Of a stretch of DNA of 64,000 bases, positions 42,492 through 50,928 are shown piece after piece. Under the pieces are notes generated by a model, which worked only from the letters and a program-made list of their open reading frames with translations, was not told the DNA's origin and searched no databases. Position 1 is the first letter of the stretch, and each line of letters starts with the position of its first letter. Position numbers and translations under genes: made by a program. Origin of the DNA: SG-bin7 sp964498095 (lineage in GTDB: Bacteria; Bdellovibrionota; Bdellovibrionia; Bdellovibrionales; SG-bin7); NCBI GenBank assembly GCA_964498095.1, contig CAZCFY010000014.1, positions 44,286 to 108,285 on the forward strand. Reading direction: 5' to 3'.

Positions 42492-43825
42492 TACCGCCCC
42501 TTAATTCCAAAAACAACGCGAATGGTGCGCAAAATAATTACCAGATCCAAAAATAAACTGTAGTTTTTAATATAGTACAGATCATATTGCAGCTTCTCTT
42601 TGGCATCATGATTATTAGCGCCATAGGGGTACATGACTTGCGCCCATCCTGTAATTCCCGGGCGCACCATGTGACGGAGATTATAATAAGGAATTTCTTT
42701 TTCGAGCTCACGCACAAACTCTGGCCGCTCGGGTCTTGGGCCGATAAAACTCATTTGGCCTTTAAATACATTCCAAATTTGTGGAAGTTCATCTAAGCGG
42801 GTTTTACGGATAAATTTTCCAACTTTTGTAATGCGCGTATCGTTGACGGACGCCCACTGAGCACCATTGGATTCAGCATCATTTACCATCGAGCGAAATT
42901 TATAAATTGTAAAAGAATGCCCGTCTTTGCCGACGCGGGTTTGACGATAAATCGGTGGCGCCGACGACTCCAAACGCACGGCTAACCAGGTGGCAATAAC
43001 GATAGGCCACGTTACAAAAAGTAAAAGCGTCGACAGCATCACATCTAATAACCGCTTAAAACGCAAACCCACAGGATTGGCAATTAGCGCGAATCCTTCG
43101 CTAAAAATAAACCATTGCGGACCCAAATAATAAACGGGTACCTTACCCCACATCTGCTCATAAAAATGGTTAAGATCCATGATCTTCTTACCCGAAAACC
43201 TTACCTGCATAAGCTTTTCGTTGATTTCTTTGGAAATTTCACTTTGATCAAACGCCACGATCATTGAGGACCACGGCTTATAAAGAATTTTAGGATCTAA
43301 ATTCGTTACGTCCTCAAAATGAGCTTTGCCAAGGTAGGGATAAGCCTTTAAATCCTTTTCTAAATTCGCGCGGTAGTTTTCTGAAGTTAAAAAAAGGCGC
43401 TCTGACGCCGTACCCAGATAACCAAAATACCAATTAAAAAATAGATGATAACAGGCTGACAACAACAGAAAGCCCGCAAAAGATCCTAAAAGTACCCCGC
43501 GGCCAAAAATTCCACTGCGATCCAATCGCACCAGGTAATTAATTAAAGTGGCGCACACCACCGTTGCGACTACCGCTAACAGCAAACGCGCAAACACCAC
43601 GCGCTTTTTTAACGAAAGATCGAGATCATAGGAGCCAAAAAGGTAAAGAAATACCGCCAATAGGAGCGTGAGTGCCCACGCCGAATTGCTTACCAGCATG
43701 CGGTGGGGATTGACGTTAAATTTATAACTAAATACGGTCGCGGCAATGGTTATAAAGACTAGGATATCCGTCAGCAAAACAGCAACTTTTGAACGTACAC
43801 TAAGATGAGGCCGTATGGATAACAT
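42491..43825 (-). CDS. Polyprenyl glycosylphosphotransferase (WcaJ/WbaP-like initiating transferase)
   Basis: Transfers a sugar-1-phosphate to undecaprenyl phosphate, the first committed step of chain synthesis, at the inner membrane. 444 aa: four N-terminal membrane segments (about 15-115), a degenerate CoA-binding-like domain, one more hydrophobic segment (about 250-270), and the catalytic domain with RQTRVGKDGHSFTIYKFRSM, KTRLDELPQIWNV, SFIGPRPERPEFV and RPGITGWAQV. These are the bacterial sugar transferase motifs, all intact. The sugar (Glc, Gal or other) is not predictable. Confidence 0.92.
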   Translation of the reverse strand: MLSIRPHLSVRSKVAVLLTDILVFITIAATVFSYKFNVNPHRMLVSNSAWALTLLLAVFLYLFGSYDLDLSLKKRVVFARLLLAVVATVVCATLINYLVRLDRSGIFGRGVLLGSFAGFLLLSACYHLFFNWYFGYLGTASERLFLTSENYRANLEKDLKAYPYLGKAHFEDVTNLDPKILYKPWSSMIVAFDQSEISKEINEKLMQVRFSGKKIMDLNHFYEQMWGKVPVYYLGPQWFIFSEGFALIANPVGLRFKRLLDVMLSTLLLFVTWPIVIATWLAVRLESSAPPIYRQTRVGKDGHSFTIYKFRSMVNDAESNGAQWASVNDTRITKVGKFIRKTRLDELPQIWNVFKGQMSFIGPRPERPEFVRELEKEIPYYNLRHMVRPGITGWAQVMYPYGANNHDAKEKLQYDLYYIKNYSLFLDLVIILRTIRVVFGIKGR

Positions 43826-43880
43826 AGAACTTGTATGGTAAATTAAGTTACATTAATTTTCTAACTAATAAGATGGTTAA

Positions 43881-44618
43881 ATGCTAAGCACACCTTTAGT
43901 ATCAATTCTAACACCGGTTTTCAATGCCGAAAAATATTTGCCCGAGACTATAAATTCGGTACTGGCACAAACCTATTCTAATTGGGAATTGTTGCTGATC
44001 TTAGACACCAAAAGTGCTGATAAAAGCCACGAAATTTGTCAGGAATTTTCGCAAAGAGACTCCCGCATAAAGATGGTCACCAACCTAAATTGCCAGGGCG
44101 TCGCTAAAAATCGCAATGAGGGCCTTAAAATGTCCCAAGGCGAATACATTGCCTTCTTAGATTCTGATGATCTCTGGTTGCCGCATAAACTCTCAAACCA
44201 AATAGAATTCATGCAGAAGCAGAAAAGTATGTTTTCCTTTCATGACTTTAAGACCAGCCTGGGAACTCTTCGCCTGGCACCATCGCAAGTGACTTACCAG
44301 CAGCTCTTACGCAACAACTCCATCGGCTGCTTGACGGCGATGGTTGCAGCTGCAGTGGCCAAAAACCATCAGTTTAAACCCGGCGTTCATCACGAGGACT
44401 TTGTTTATTGGCTAGAAATTTTAACAGAAGCCAAAGTTGGACATGGACTTAACGAATGCCTTGCCGTCTATCGAATTGTGCCTGGCTCACGCTCAAATAA
44501 TAAGTTTAGCTCTGCCCTTGGGCGCTGGCGGATTTACCGCGATACTTTGAAAATGAACTTGGCCGAAAGCGTATTAAATATGTTTTTTTATGGGGTCAGC
44601 GGAATTTTAAAGCGATAA
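43881..44618 (+). CDS. Glycosyltransferase family 2
   Basis: 245 aa GT-A enzyme. VSILTPVFNAEKYLPETINSVLAQTYSNWELLLI is the nucleotide-sugar binding start. Then GVAKNRNEGLKMSQGEYIAFLDSDDLWLPHKL holds the DxD (DSDD) metal motif. A further HHEDFVYWLEIL supplies the ED catalytic-base region. Cytosolic or membrane-associated. Divergent from the WcaJ-like gene (55 bp between). The last 12 bp overlap the convergent WbsX gene. Confidence 0.9.
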   Translation: MLSTPLVSILTPVFNAEKYLPETINSVLAQTYSNWELLLILDTKSADKSHEICQEFSQRDSRIKMVTNLNCQGVAKNRNEGLKMSQGEYIAFLDSDDLWLPHKLSNQIEFMQKQKSMFSFHDFKTSLGTLRLAPSQVTYQQLLRNNSIGCLTAMVAAAVAKNHQFKPGVHHEDFVYWLEILTEAKVGHGLNECLAVYRIVPGSRSNNKFSSALGRWRIYRDTLKMNLAESVLNMFFYGVSGILKR

Positions 44619-45668
44619 GCCGTCGCGCAGGGCTTCAAGGTAAGAAGTTCCCCATTTTTGATCGGGCTCCATGTAATTTCCCTCAGCCCACTCGTTCCAG
44701 GATTTTAAAAAAATAAGATCTTCACCCTGATTTTTTTTCACCGCCACACTTTTGGCAGCCGCCACGAGTTCTTTAAATTTTTGCGGACTTGAATTCGTAA
44801 GCACGACACCACGCCGGCCCGAGCGCGGAGTATTATCCCAATTGGGTACGATACACGGAAAATTGTTTGGCTCGTAACACTCCGCTGGTATCAAATGCTC
44901 ACAAGCTTCCGAGTAATCCATTACCCGCAATGAGCCAAGTGGGAGTCTTCGACGGACTCCCCAAATGCGGCGCTGAATTTGATTTACGGCGCGCGATTTA
45001 GAAACATAACCCAGCGACGAAATTATGGCGCCATCAAGGCCCAACTCTGCTGGAGAAGTAAAATCAAGGTGATTCACTCCCAAAATATAAAGACCTTTAA
45101 GGCCATTTTGAACCGCAAGCTTACGCCAATAAGAAAAATATTCTTTCGGATTTGGAATATTTAAAGGTTTATATAAAACCAAAAGTGGCTTTTCGTTAAT
45201 GCAGATATATCGAGGATCGCGAAATGCCTTTAAAAGGTATTCAAAATGGCGGTCTTGATCACCTTGAGGATAGGTTTGCTCCATTATGATTTCATCCGGC
45301 GAGCCGTGCCAAATCCCCGTCCAACTTTCGTTGGCCCAGCCAAGACAAAATGGAAAATCAGGTTTGCCTGAACCTAAAACCTCGTTGAACGGCCGCTCTA
45401 AAAGACGTTTGCCGTTAAACCAGTAATGCCAATAGCAAAACCCAGTAACGCCAAAGGCCTTGGCGAGCTCCACTTGCTTTTCGCGGACTTCAGCATCTCT
45501 TAAATCGTAATATCCAAGCGCCCCCGGCACACGTGGTTGGTCATGGCCTTTGAACAATGGCTGCGCCTTGCGCACATTGGTCCACTCCGTAAAGCCTTCA
45601 CCCCAAGCCCGGTCATTTTCTGGTATGGGATGATACTGCGGTAAATAAAATGCTATGGTTTTTGGCAT
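44607..45668 (-). CDS. WbsX-like glycan-biosynthesis protein (GH99-like fold)
   Basis: 353 aa. The start MPKTIAFYLPQYHPIPENDRAWGEGFTEWTNV and later GFCYWHYWFNGKRLL, FCLGWANESWTGIWHG and WNEWAEGNYMEPD are the WbsX (glycosyltransferase WbsX / GH99-like) family signatures. Members sit in O-antigen and capsule loci. Their catalytic role (transferase or endo-glycosidase trimming) is unsettled. No signal peptide is seen, so it acts in the cytosol. Divergent from the RgpF-like gene with 70 bp between. Confidence 0.88.
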   Translation of the reverse strand: MPKTIAFYLPQYHPIPENDRAWGEGFTEWTNVRKAQPLFKGHDQPRVPGALGYYDLRDAEVREKQVELAKAFGVTGFCYWHYWFNGKRLLERPFNEVLGSGKPDFPFCLGWANESWTGIWHGSPDEIIMEQTYPQGDQDRHFEYLLKAFRDPRYICINEKPLLVLYKPLNIPNPKEYFSYWRKLAVQNGLKGLYILGVNHLDFTSPAELGLDGAIISSLGYVSKSRAVNQIQRRIWGVRRRLPLGSLRVMDYSEACEHLIPAECYEPNNFPCIVPNWDNTPRSGRRGVVLTNSSPQKFKELVAAAKSVAVKKNQGEDLIFLKSWNEWAEGNYMEPDQKWGTSYLEALRDGLSL

Positions 45669-45738
45669 ATAAACTTATCCTTAGATATCGCAAAATTTGC
45701 ATAAACAGTCATCTAGAAATAAGGTAAACATACCCCTA

Positions 45739-46644
45739 ATGAAAAGATGTGTAATCTTCGCCCATTTTGATCGTAATAATCAAATCGCTGATTACGTCTT
45801 GTTCTACTTAAAAGAACTGCAAAAGAGTTCCAATTATCTGGTTTTTGTCTCTACTAGCCAACTTAACGAAGCCGAACTTAAAAAGTTAGATGGAATAAGT
45901 TGCCAAAATATTATTCGAGAAAATACAGGATATGACTTTTTGAGTTGGAAGGTTGGACTTGCTTCGGTCCAAGGCATTGAGCAATACGATGAAGTCGTTA
46001 TTTGTAATGATAGTGTTTTTGGGCCGCTGAAGCCGCTCGCTGAAATCTTTTCGAAAATGTCGGCTACAGATTCTGATTTTTGGGGACTGACGAATAGCCT
46101 TGATGTAAATGAACACATTCAATCCTATTTTGTTGTGTTTAAAAGAAATGTGGTCGCATCTAAAGCCTTCAAGAATTTCTGGAATTCTGTTTCGCCCCTA
46201 TCGAGCAAGCATGAAGTTGTCAGCCAATATGAAATCAACCTTACCCGGCACCTAGCTGAAAACGGTTTTAAATTCTGTGTGGTCACCAATTATAAGCGCA
46301 AGTGGGCGTTACGACATTTACCCTCAATCATCACTCGAAAACTGGGAGAACAAGCGACTGATGTTACTCAGGTCCTTTCCAAGCCAACCCATAGAATCGA
46401 AAACTTCTCCCAGAAAATTCAAAAAACAACGCGTTGGATTTCTAAATTTTTTAATCTGGCAATTAACCCCACCCAATACGCTTGGAAGGAAGTCATCAAA
46501 AACGGAACGCCGTTTATTAAAGTAGAACTCCTTCGTGATAATCCGGCGCATGTATGCCTTGATGGATGGGAAGACACGGTTAAATCAAGTAATTACTTCC
46601 CAACTGAAACAATTCAAAAGCACCTGACCAATGAAGTTCATTAG
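45739..46644 (+). CDS. RgpF-like (rhamnan synthesis F) glycan protein
   Basis: 301 aa. KRCVIFAHFDRNNQIADYVLFYLKEL, RENTGYDFLSWKVGL, EVVICNDSVFGPL and DFWGLTNS match the rhamnan synthesis protein F family, GT-A-like transferases acting on rhamnose-containing polymers. The DS pair in CNDSVFGP is a candidate metal site. I start at ATG 45739; the open frame begins at a TTG (45697) without a site. The C-terminal 80 residues are less conserved. Overlaps the next gene by 14 bp. Confidence 0.82.
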   Translation: MKRCVIFAHFDRNNQIADYVLFYLKELQKSSNYLVFVSTSQLNEAELKKLDGISCQNIIRENTGYDFLSWKVGLASVQGIEQYDEVVICNDSVFGPLKPLAEIFSKMSATDSDFWGLTNSLDVNEHIQSYFVVFKRNVVASKAFKNFWNSVSPLSSKHEVVSQYEINLTRHLAENGFKFCVVTNYKRKWALRHLPSIITRKLGEQATDVTQVLSKPTHRIENFSQKIQKTTRWISKFFNLAINPTQYAWKEVIKNGTPFIKVELLRDNPAHVCLDGWEDTVKSSNYFPTETIQKHLTNEVH

Positions 46645-47437
46645 ACCAAAAAAACTTTTTTCATCGATTCGCGGGCGCGCTATTAATTTCTTTACGCAAA
46701 GAAAAAGGCAAAAAATAGCAAAGCAGTATATCCGGGGGGCTGGTATTGAAATTGGCGCTCTACATTTACCCCTACCAGTGCCTAATAATGCCCAAGTCAC
46801 TTATGTCGACCGAATGCCGACGCAAGACTTAGTTAAACACTACCCGCAACTTAAAAAGATTTATTCGGTTTCCCCGTGTTTAATCGATAACGGCGAAACA
46901 TTGGAAAAAGTTAGGGACAACTCCCAAGACTTTATTATCGCCAATCATTTTATTGAGCACTGTGAAAACGTATTGCGCACATTAGAGGTGTTTTCTGCAA
47001 AATTGCGCGCTGGCGGCGTTCTCTACCTGGCCATTCCCGACAAGAGACTTACTTTTGATCGAAAACGAAAAACAACCTCTCTTCAGCATCTTATTGAAGA
47101 ATACGAAAATGGCCCAGACAAAAACCGAGTGACGCACTTTCGTGATTGGGTAGTAAATGTAAAATCTAAAAAGTCCTTGTCTGAAAGCGACATTGAAAAC
47201 AAAATAAAAGAGCTTATTAGTAAGGAATATAGCATTCACTTCCATGTATGGGACAGGGATGCCATCGTAGAGTTATTCAATTACATGACGACAAGGCTTG
47301 AGGGTTTGGTCATTGAGACAATCGAACAGAACTACGATGAAATTGTAGTGGTTTGCCGAAAACAAAATGGAATTACAAAGGCTACACGTCAAAATTCGTC
47401 AGATCGCGCGAACGTCCTTCACGAGAATACTCTGTAG
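46631..47437 (+). CDS. Class I SAM-dependent methyltransferase
   Basis: 268 aa. A basic N-terminus (about 1-35) precedes GAGIEIGALHLPLPVP (SAM motif I variant). DFIIANHFIEHCENVLRTL and GGVLYLAIPDKRLTFDRKR follow, as in methyltransferases linked to glycan clusters. The EIGALHLPLP and PDKRLTFD wording is typical of a group that accompanies glycosyltransferases. It is translationally coupled to the RgpF-like gene (14-bp overlap) and shares 56 bp of its 3' end with the convergent GT2 gene. A role in capping or modifying sugar residues is inferred. Confidence 0.8.
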   Translation: MKFIRPKKLFSSIRGRAINFFTQRKRQKIAKQYIRGAGIEIGALHLPLPVPNNAQVTYVDRMPTQDLVKHYPQLKKIYSVSPCLIDNGETLEKVRDNSQDFIIANHFIEHCENVLRTLEVFSAKLRAGGVLYLAIPDKRLTFDRKRKTTSLQHLIEEYENGPDKNRVTHFRDWVVNVKSKKSLSESDIENKIKELISKEYSIHFHVWDRDAIVELFNYMTTRLEGLVIETIEQNYDEIVVVCRKQNGITKATRQNSSDRANVLHENTL

Positions 47438-49118
47438 CCCGGAATAACCAACGCGAGCCCTCAAAATCCTCATAGTATCCACGTCCGCGTGATGCGCTTT
47501 CATGGTGTACCCCGCTTGCAAACGGAGTGTAGATCGAGACGTATCCTGCTTTGCGCAGACGGCGCGCTAAATCCGTGTCGCTAAAGCCTATTGGATAATA
47601 AACTTCATCAAAGCCACCGACTTCGGAAAATTTTTTCTGCGCAACCATAAACGCGGCGCCCGTAACCGCATCGGAATTACGTATCACGCGGGCTCTAGCG
47701 GACTCAGTTAACTTCTTAGTGGAATCCACATGGGCCCAATTCATTTCAAACGACGCCCCCGCTTGTGTTAAATCAATTCCCCCGTGCTGGATCCCGCCAG
47801 TTGGGTAATGAAGTCGGCAACCCACAAGCCCCACATCGGCCTGATTCGCCCAACCCGCTAGTTCCTTAAGTGCGCCCGACTCCAATTCGACATCATTATT
47901 CATAAAAAAGAGTAAGCTATTGGAGGAAGTTTTTGCCACAAACTGCACGGCCAAATTATTTATCCGTGAAAAGTTAAATGGCTCGAAAACCTCTAAAACC
48001 TCGGCGCCCATCTTCTTTAATTCAGAAGCTATCGCCCTATTTTCGCTGTTATTATCGACACAAACAATTCGGCATTCCACTCCCGACTGGCGCTGTAAAC
48101 TCCTGACGGCTCTTAGCGTTAAGTCGCGCTGATCTTTATAGGGAATTATTGCAGTCACGCTGGGAAGATCCGTTGCGTCTGGAATAACACGAATCGTCTC
48201 TTCTAAATCACCAGCTAAAACTTCCCAGTTTTTGGCTTTTGCATTGAGATAGCGCTTGTAATTTTCTATCATGCCTTCAGTTGAAATAATTTCTCTAGCA
48301 CTCTGAAATCCATATAGCTTAATTGGAATCTTAACGACTTGAGCGCCACATGAAGATGCGGAGTAAATAAATTCAAAGAAGAGGGGAGCTATCGTTGTCG
48401 AGTTCACTTTACCGATTTTTTTAAGAAGCGGATGCGAAAAGAGCATTGCACCTCTTAACGAGTTTTCAAAGTAATAAGGCGCTCGAAAGTCTTCGCAGCG
48501 CAACTGCCGTCCTTGTCCTGGCGTACCGTCCTCGCAAAACAAAACTAAATTTTCAGGGTCGTTATAAAGGCGCAAAGTTTGTTCAAACCGGTAAAGCAGA
48601 TCGGGACGCAACCATACATTTGGTTCAACTAGAAGAATAAAATTTTTGGTTGTTGCCTCCAAAAGCGCGCCAACGCCTGTGTTGGCAAAAATTTTAACTT
48701 CCTTTTTTCCTGCGGAATTTAATATAGCTACGCTACTTTTAATGCGTTCCAAATCACTAGCCAGACACCCAATGATAATTTCAAGATTTGGCGATGTTTG
48801 CTGAAAACAACATTCCAAGGTTTTCTGATGAATCTCTTTAAAGCCATTTATCGAAACGACAAGAGAACATGAATAGCGTGCCGAGTCCGGAAGCAAGGCA
48901 TGAAGACCGGCTATCCGTTTTTGAAATTTATTTTCCGCATTTTTATCAAGATGGGAAGTACCGGATGTTAATAGCGAAAAGTCTTCCATAAAATACCGAA
49001 GGGAATGCTTAAGCGCGCGCGCAAATTGATAACCTGCCTGACGGACGCCGAGCTGCCGCATTGCTCTCAGCAGAGTTTTACCTATGGCAACAATGTCCTC
49101 AATTATCTTTGCTATCAT
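47382..49118 (-). CDS. Two-module GT2 glycosyltransferase
   Basis: 578 aa. An N-terminal GT-A-like module (about 60-290) is degenerate: the stretch where the DxD should be reads LLVEPNVWLRPDLL. The C-terminal module (about 300-560) is intact, with TAIIPYKDQRDLTLRAVRSL, FNFSRINNLA, FFMNNDVELESGAL (NDV as metal motif), TGAAFMVAQKKF and GFSDTDLARRLRKAGY. Similar two-module enzymes extend O-antigens. The upstream TylF-like gene is 7 bp away. The 3' end overlaps a convergent methyltransferase gene by 56 bp. Confidence 0.87.
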   Translation of the reverse strand: MIAKIIEDIVAIGKTLLRAMRQLGVRQAGYQFARALKHSLRYFMEDFSLLTSGTSHLDKNAENKFQKRIAGLHALLPDSARYSCSLVVSINGFKEIHQKTLECCFQQTSPNLEIIIGCLASDLERIKSSVAILNSAGKKEVKIFANTGVGALLEATTKNFILLVEPNVWLRPDLLYRFEQTLRLYNDPENLVLFCEDGTPGQGRQLRCEDFRAPYYFENSLRGAMLFSHPLLKKIGKVNSTTIAPLFFEFIYSASSCGAQVVKIPIKLYGFQSAREIISTEGMIENYKRYLNAKAKNWEVLAGDLEETIRVIPDATDLPSVTAIIPYKDQRDLTLRAVRSLQRQSGVECRIVCVDNNSENRAIASELKKMGAEVLEVFEPFNFSRINNLAVQFVAKTSSNSLLFFMNNDVELESGALKELAGWANQADVGLVGCRLHYPTGGIQHGGIDLTQAGASFEMNWAHVDSTKKLTESARARVIRNSDAVTGAAFMVAQKKFSEVGGFDEVYYPIGFSDTDLARRLRKAGYVSIYTPFASGVHHESASRGRGYYEDFEGSRWLFRATEYSREGRSRDLTNFDV

Positions 49119-49125
49119 AAATCTT

Positions 49126-49827
49126 TCAATTTTTTATAATAAAACACTTTGTGAGATTATCGCCTTCTGGTCCGAACCTCATATGAAACAGTTTTTCGCT
49201 CTTGTCCTTGAAGAACTCATCCACGGCCTTCTTTGCCATGGGATAAGTCGGAGAATGATAATCATCTAAGAAAATCACCCCTCCTTTCACCATGCGTGGA
49301 TAAAAATAATTTAAACATTCCAGATGTGGCTCATAAAGATCACAGTCAATGTTAACAAAGAAGTATTTGCGGTTTTTCAAAAGGGGAAGCGTGTCTTTAA
49401 AGAAGCCCGGCAGTAGCGTGTAATTTGATTTTGAAACTCCCTCCTGCTTTAAAAGATTTTTAACAAAATCAACGGAGGTATCTGCAAACATACGCTTGGT
49501 AAGATACAGCGATTCCTGGGGAGCGGCGTCCACATCTTCCTTTGAAAGTGGCGGAAATCCAGCGAATGTATCTAAGCCTGTAAAATGCACGTTGACGCCA
49601 TTTTTCTTTGCGATTTTCAAACAAGCCGCCAAACCCCTTCCACGGAAAACTCCACATTCGGCAGCGTAAAGCTTCCTAATTGGAAAAAGCCCGCCCATGA
49701 GCCGAACAAAGCTTTTCTTGTCCACATGATTTTTTAAAGCCCATTCAAAAATCTGCAAAAGCGGAATTCGCTCAGCAAAATCTAAATCAAATGGGCGATC
49801 TAAAGGAATCGGGTCTGAAGCTCTCAT
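49126..49827 (-). CDS. TylF/MycF-type O-methyltransferase
   Basis: 233 aa. AECGVFRGRGLAACLKIA is SAM motif I, LDTFAGFPPLS follows, and FFVNIDCDLYEPHLECLNYF plus GGVIFLDDYHSP supply the Asp metal ligands of macrocin O-methyltransferases (TylF). Such enzymes methylate sugar hydroxyls, so this is a good candidate for a terminal O-methyl cap on the polysaccharide. ATG 49827 overlaps the upstream epimerase stop (ATGA). The longer open frame to 49923 runs into that gene and is rejected. Confidence 0.86.
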   Translation of the reverse strand: MRASDPIPLDRPFDLDFAERIPLLQIFEWALKNHVDKKSFVRLMGGLFPIRKLYAAECGVFRGRGLAACLKIAKKNGVNVHFTGLDTFAGFPPLSKEDVDAAPQESLYLTKRMFADTSVDFVKNLLKQEGVSKSNYTLLPGFFKDTLPLLKNRKYFFVNIDCDLYEPHLECLNYFYPRMVKGGVIFLDDYHSPTYPMAKKAVDEFFKDKSEKLFHMRFGPEGDNLTKCFIIKN

Positions 49828-50927
49828 GGCTGACACTCCATAGATAATTGTGATTTTTGCTGTTGCTTCACCCAGTCGCAAAGATTCTTCAGCCCCGCCT
49901 CTAGCGAAACTTGTGGCTCCCAATTTAATTGAGCTTTGGCGAGAGAAATATCGGCAACAGCATGGCGGATATCTCCATCGCGAAAATCACCAGACACAAA
50001 ATACTTGGTTTGGTCCTTTCCCAAAAACTTCAATAGCAGCTTAGCCACACCCTCAAGAGATGATGCCACCCCGCTTCCGATATTAAAAGTAGCTCCATTC
50101 GGAAGCTCTTGCTGACAAGATTGGATGATGGCATTGGCAATATCGTCGATATAAACAAAGTCACGAATAATGTGACCATCCTCATACACATTTAGCGTTT
50201 TCCCCTGCAGAATTTGTTGGGAAAATATCGAAAGCACACCCGTATAAGGATTTTTCAGCGATTGGCCTGGGCCATAGACGTTTTGAAACCTTAAAATTAC
50301 GGCAGACCAATCTTGCACTTGCCGCGCTTGCCGTACTAAATACTCTTGCATTAACTTCGTTGAAGCATAAACTGATGCCGGTCGAACTTCCGACTGCTCT
50401 GTCGTCGCTACAGGTTCCGCACAAAGAGCTCCTTCAAAATACGGCAGAAACACTTTTTGTTCCATATGTTTTCGTAGTCGCGGTTCAGGAAAAACAATTT
50501 GCTGGTCTTTATTTAACCACGGCCCCTCACCATAGATTGCGCGCGAGGAAGTTAAAACAAATTTTTTAAGTCCGCTCGCGTGCTTTCTGATTTCTTCAAG
50601 TAGAATTGCGGTTCCAACAACATTGACTTCGCAATAGCGCGTGACTTCGTCCATAGATTGTCCCGTGCCAGTTTCGGCCGCGAGATGAAGAATGTGAGTG
50701 GGCCGAAATTCCTTTAGCGTCGCCGCCACAAGTTCACGGTCAAGTATGTTCCCTTTTATGAACTTCACATTAGACGGGAATTGGGGGGCCACCGCATCGG
50801 CGCCATGGATCTGCGGGTGTAGACAGTCAAGAATACAAAATGATACATCCGCCACCTTTTTTGTAGCGAGGCGAATGAAGTTCGTTCCAATAAACCCAGC
50901 ACCGCCAGTCACAAAAATTCGAGTCAT
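49824..50927 (-). CDS. NAD-dependent sugar-nucleotide epimerase/dehydratase
   Basis: 367 aa extended SDR. IFVTGGAGFIGTNF binds NAD, LTSSRAIYGEG and YASTK (Tyr, Lys) carry the catalytic residues, and FRDGDIRHAVADISLAK is near the C-terminus. The overall pattern, with a long insertion around EPRLRKHMEQKVFLP, recalls dTDP-L-rhamnose 4-epimerase-like proteins, but that is a weak call. It lies 1 bp after the Wzt gene's stop and overlaps the TylF gene, so a Wzt-epimerase-methyltransferase-GT operon (52188 to 47382) is likely. Confidence 0.82.
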   Translation of the reverse strand: MTRIFVTGGAGFIGTNFIRLATKKVADVSFCILDCLHPQIHGADAVAPQFPSNVKFIKGNILDRELVAATLKEFRPTHILHLAAETGTGQSMDEVTRYCEVNVVGTAILLEEIRKHASGLKKFVLTSSRAIYGEGPWLNKDQQIVFPEPRLRKHMEQKVFLPYFEGALCAEPVATTEQSEVRPASVYASTKLMQEYLVRQARQVQDWSAVILRFQNVYGPGQSLKNPYTGVLSIFSQQILQGKTLNVYEDGHIIRDFVYIDDIANAIIQSCQQELPNGATFNIGSGVASSLEGVAKLLLKFLGKDQTKYFVSGDFRDGDIRHAVADISLAKAQLNWEPQVSLEAGLKNLCDWVKQQQKSQLSMECQP

Positions 50928-50928
50928 A

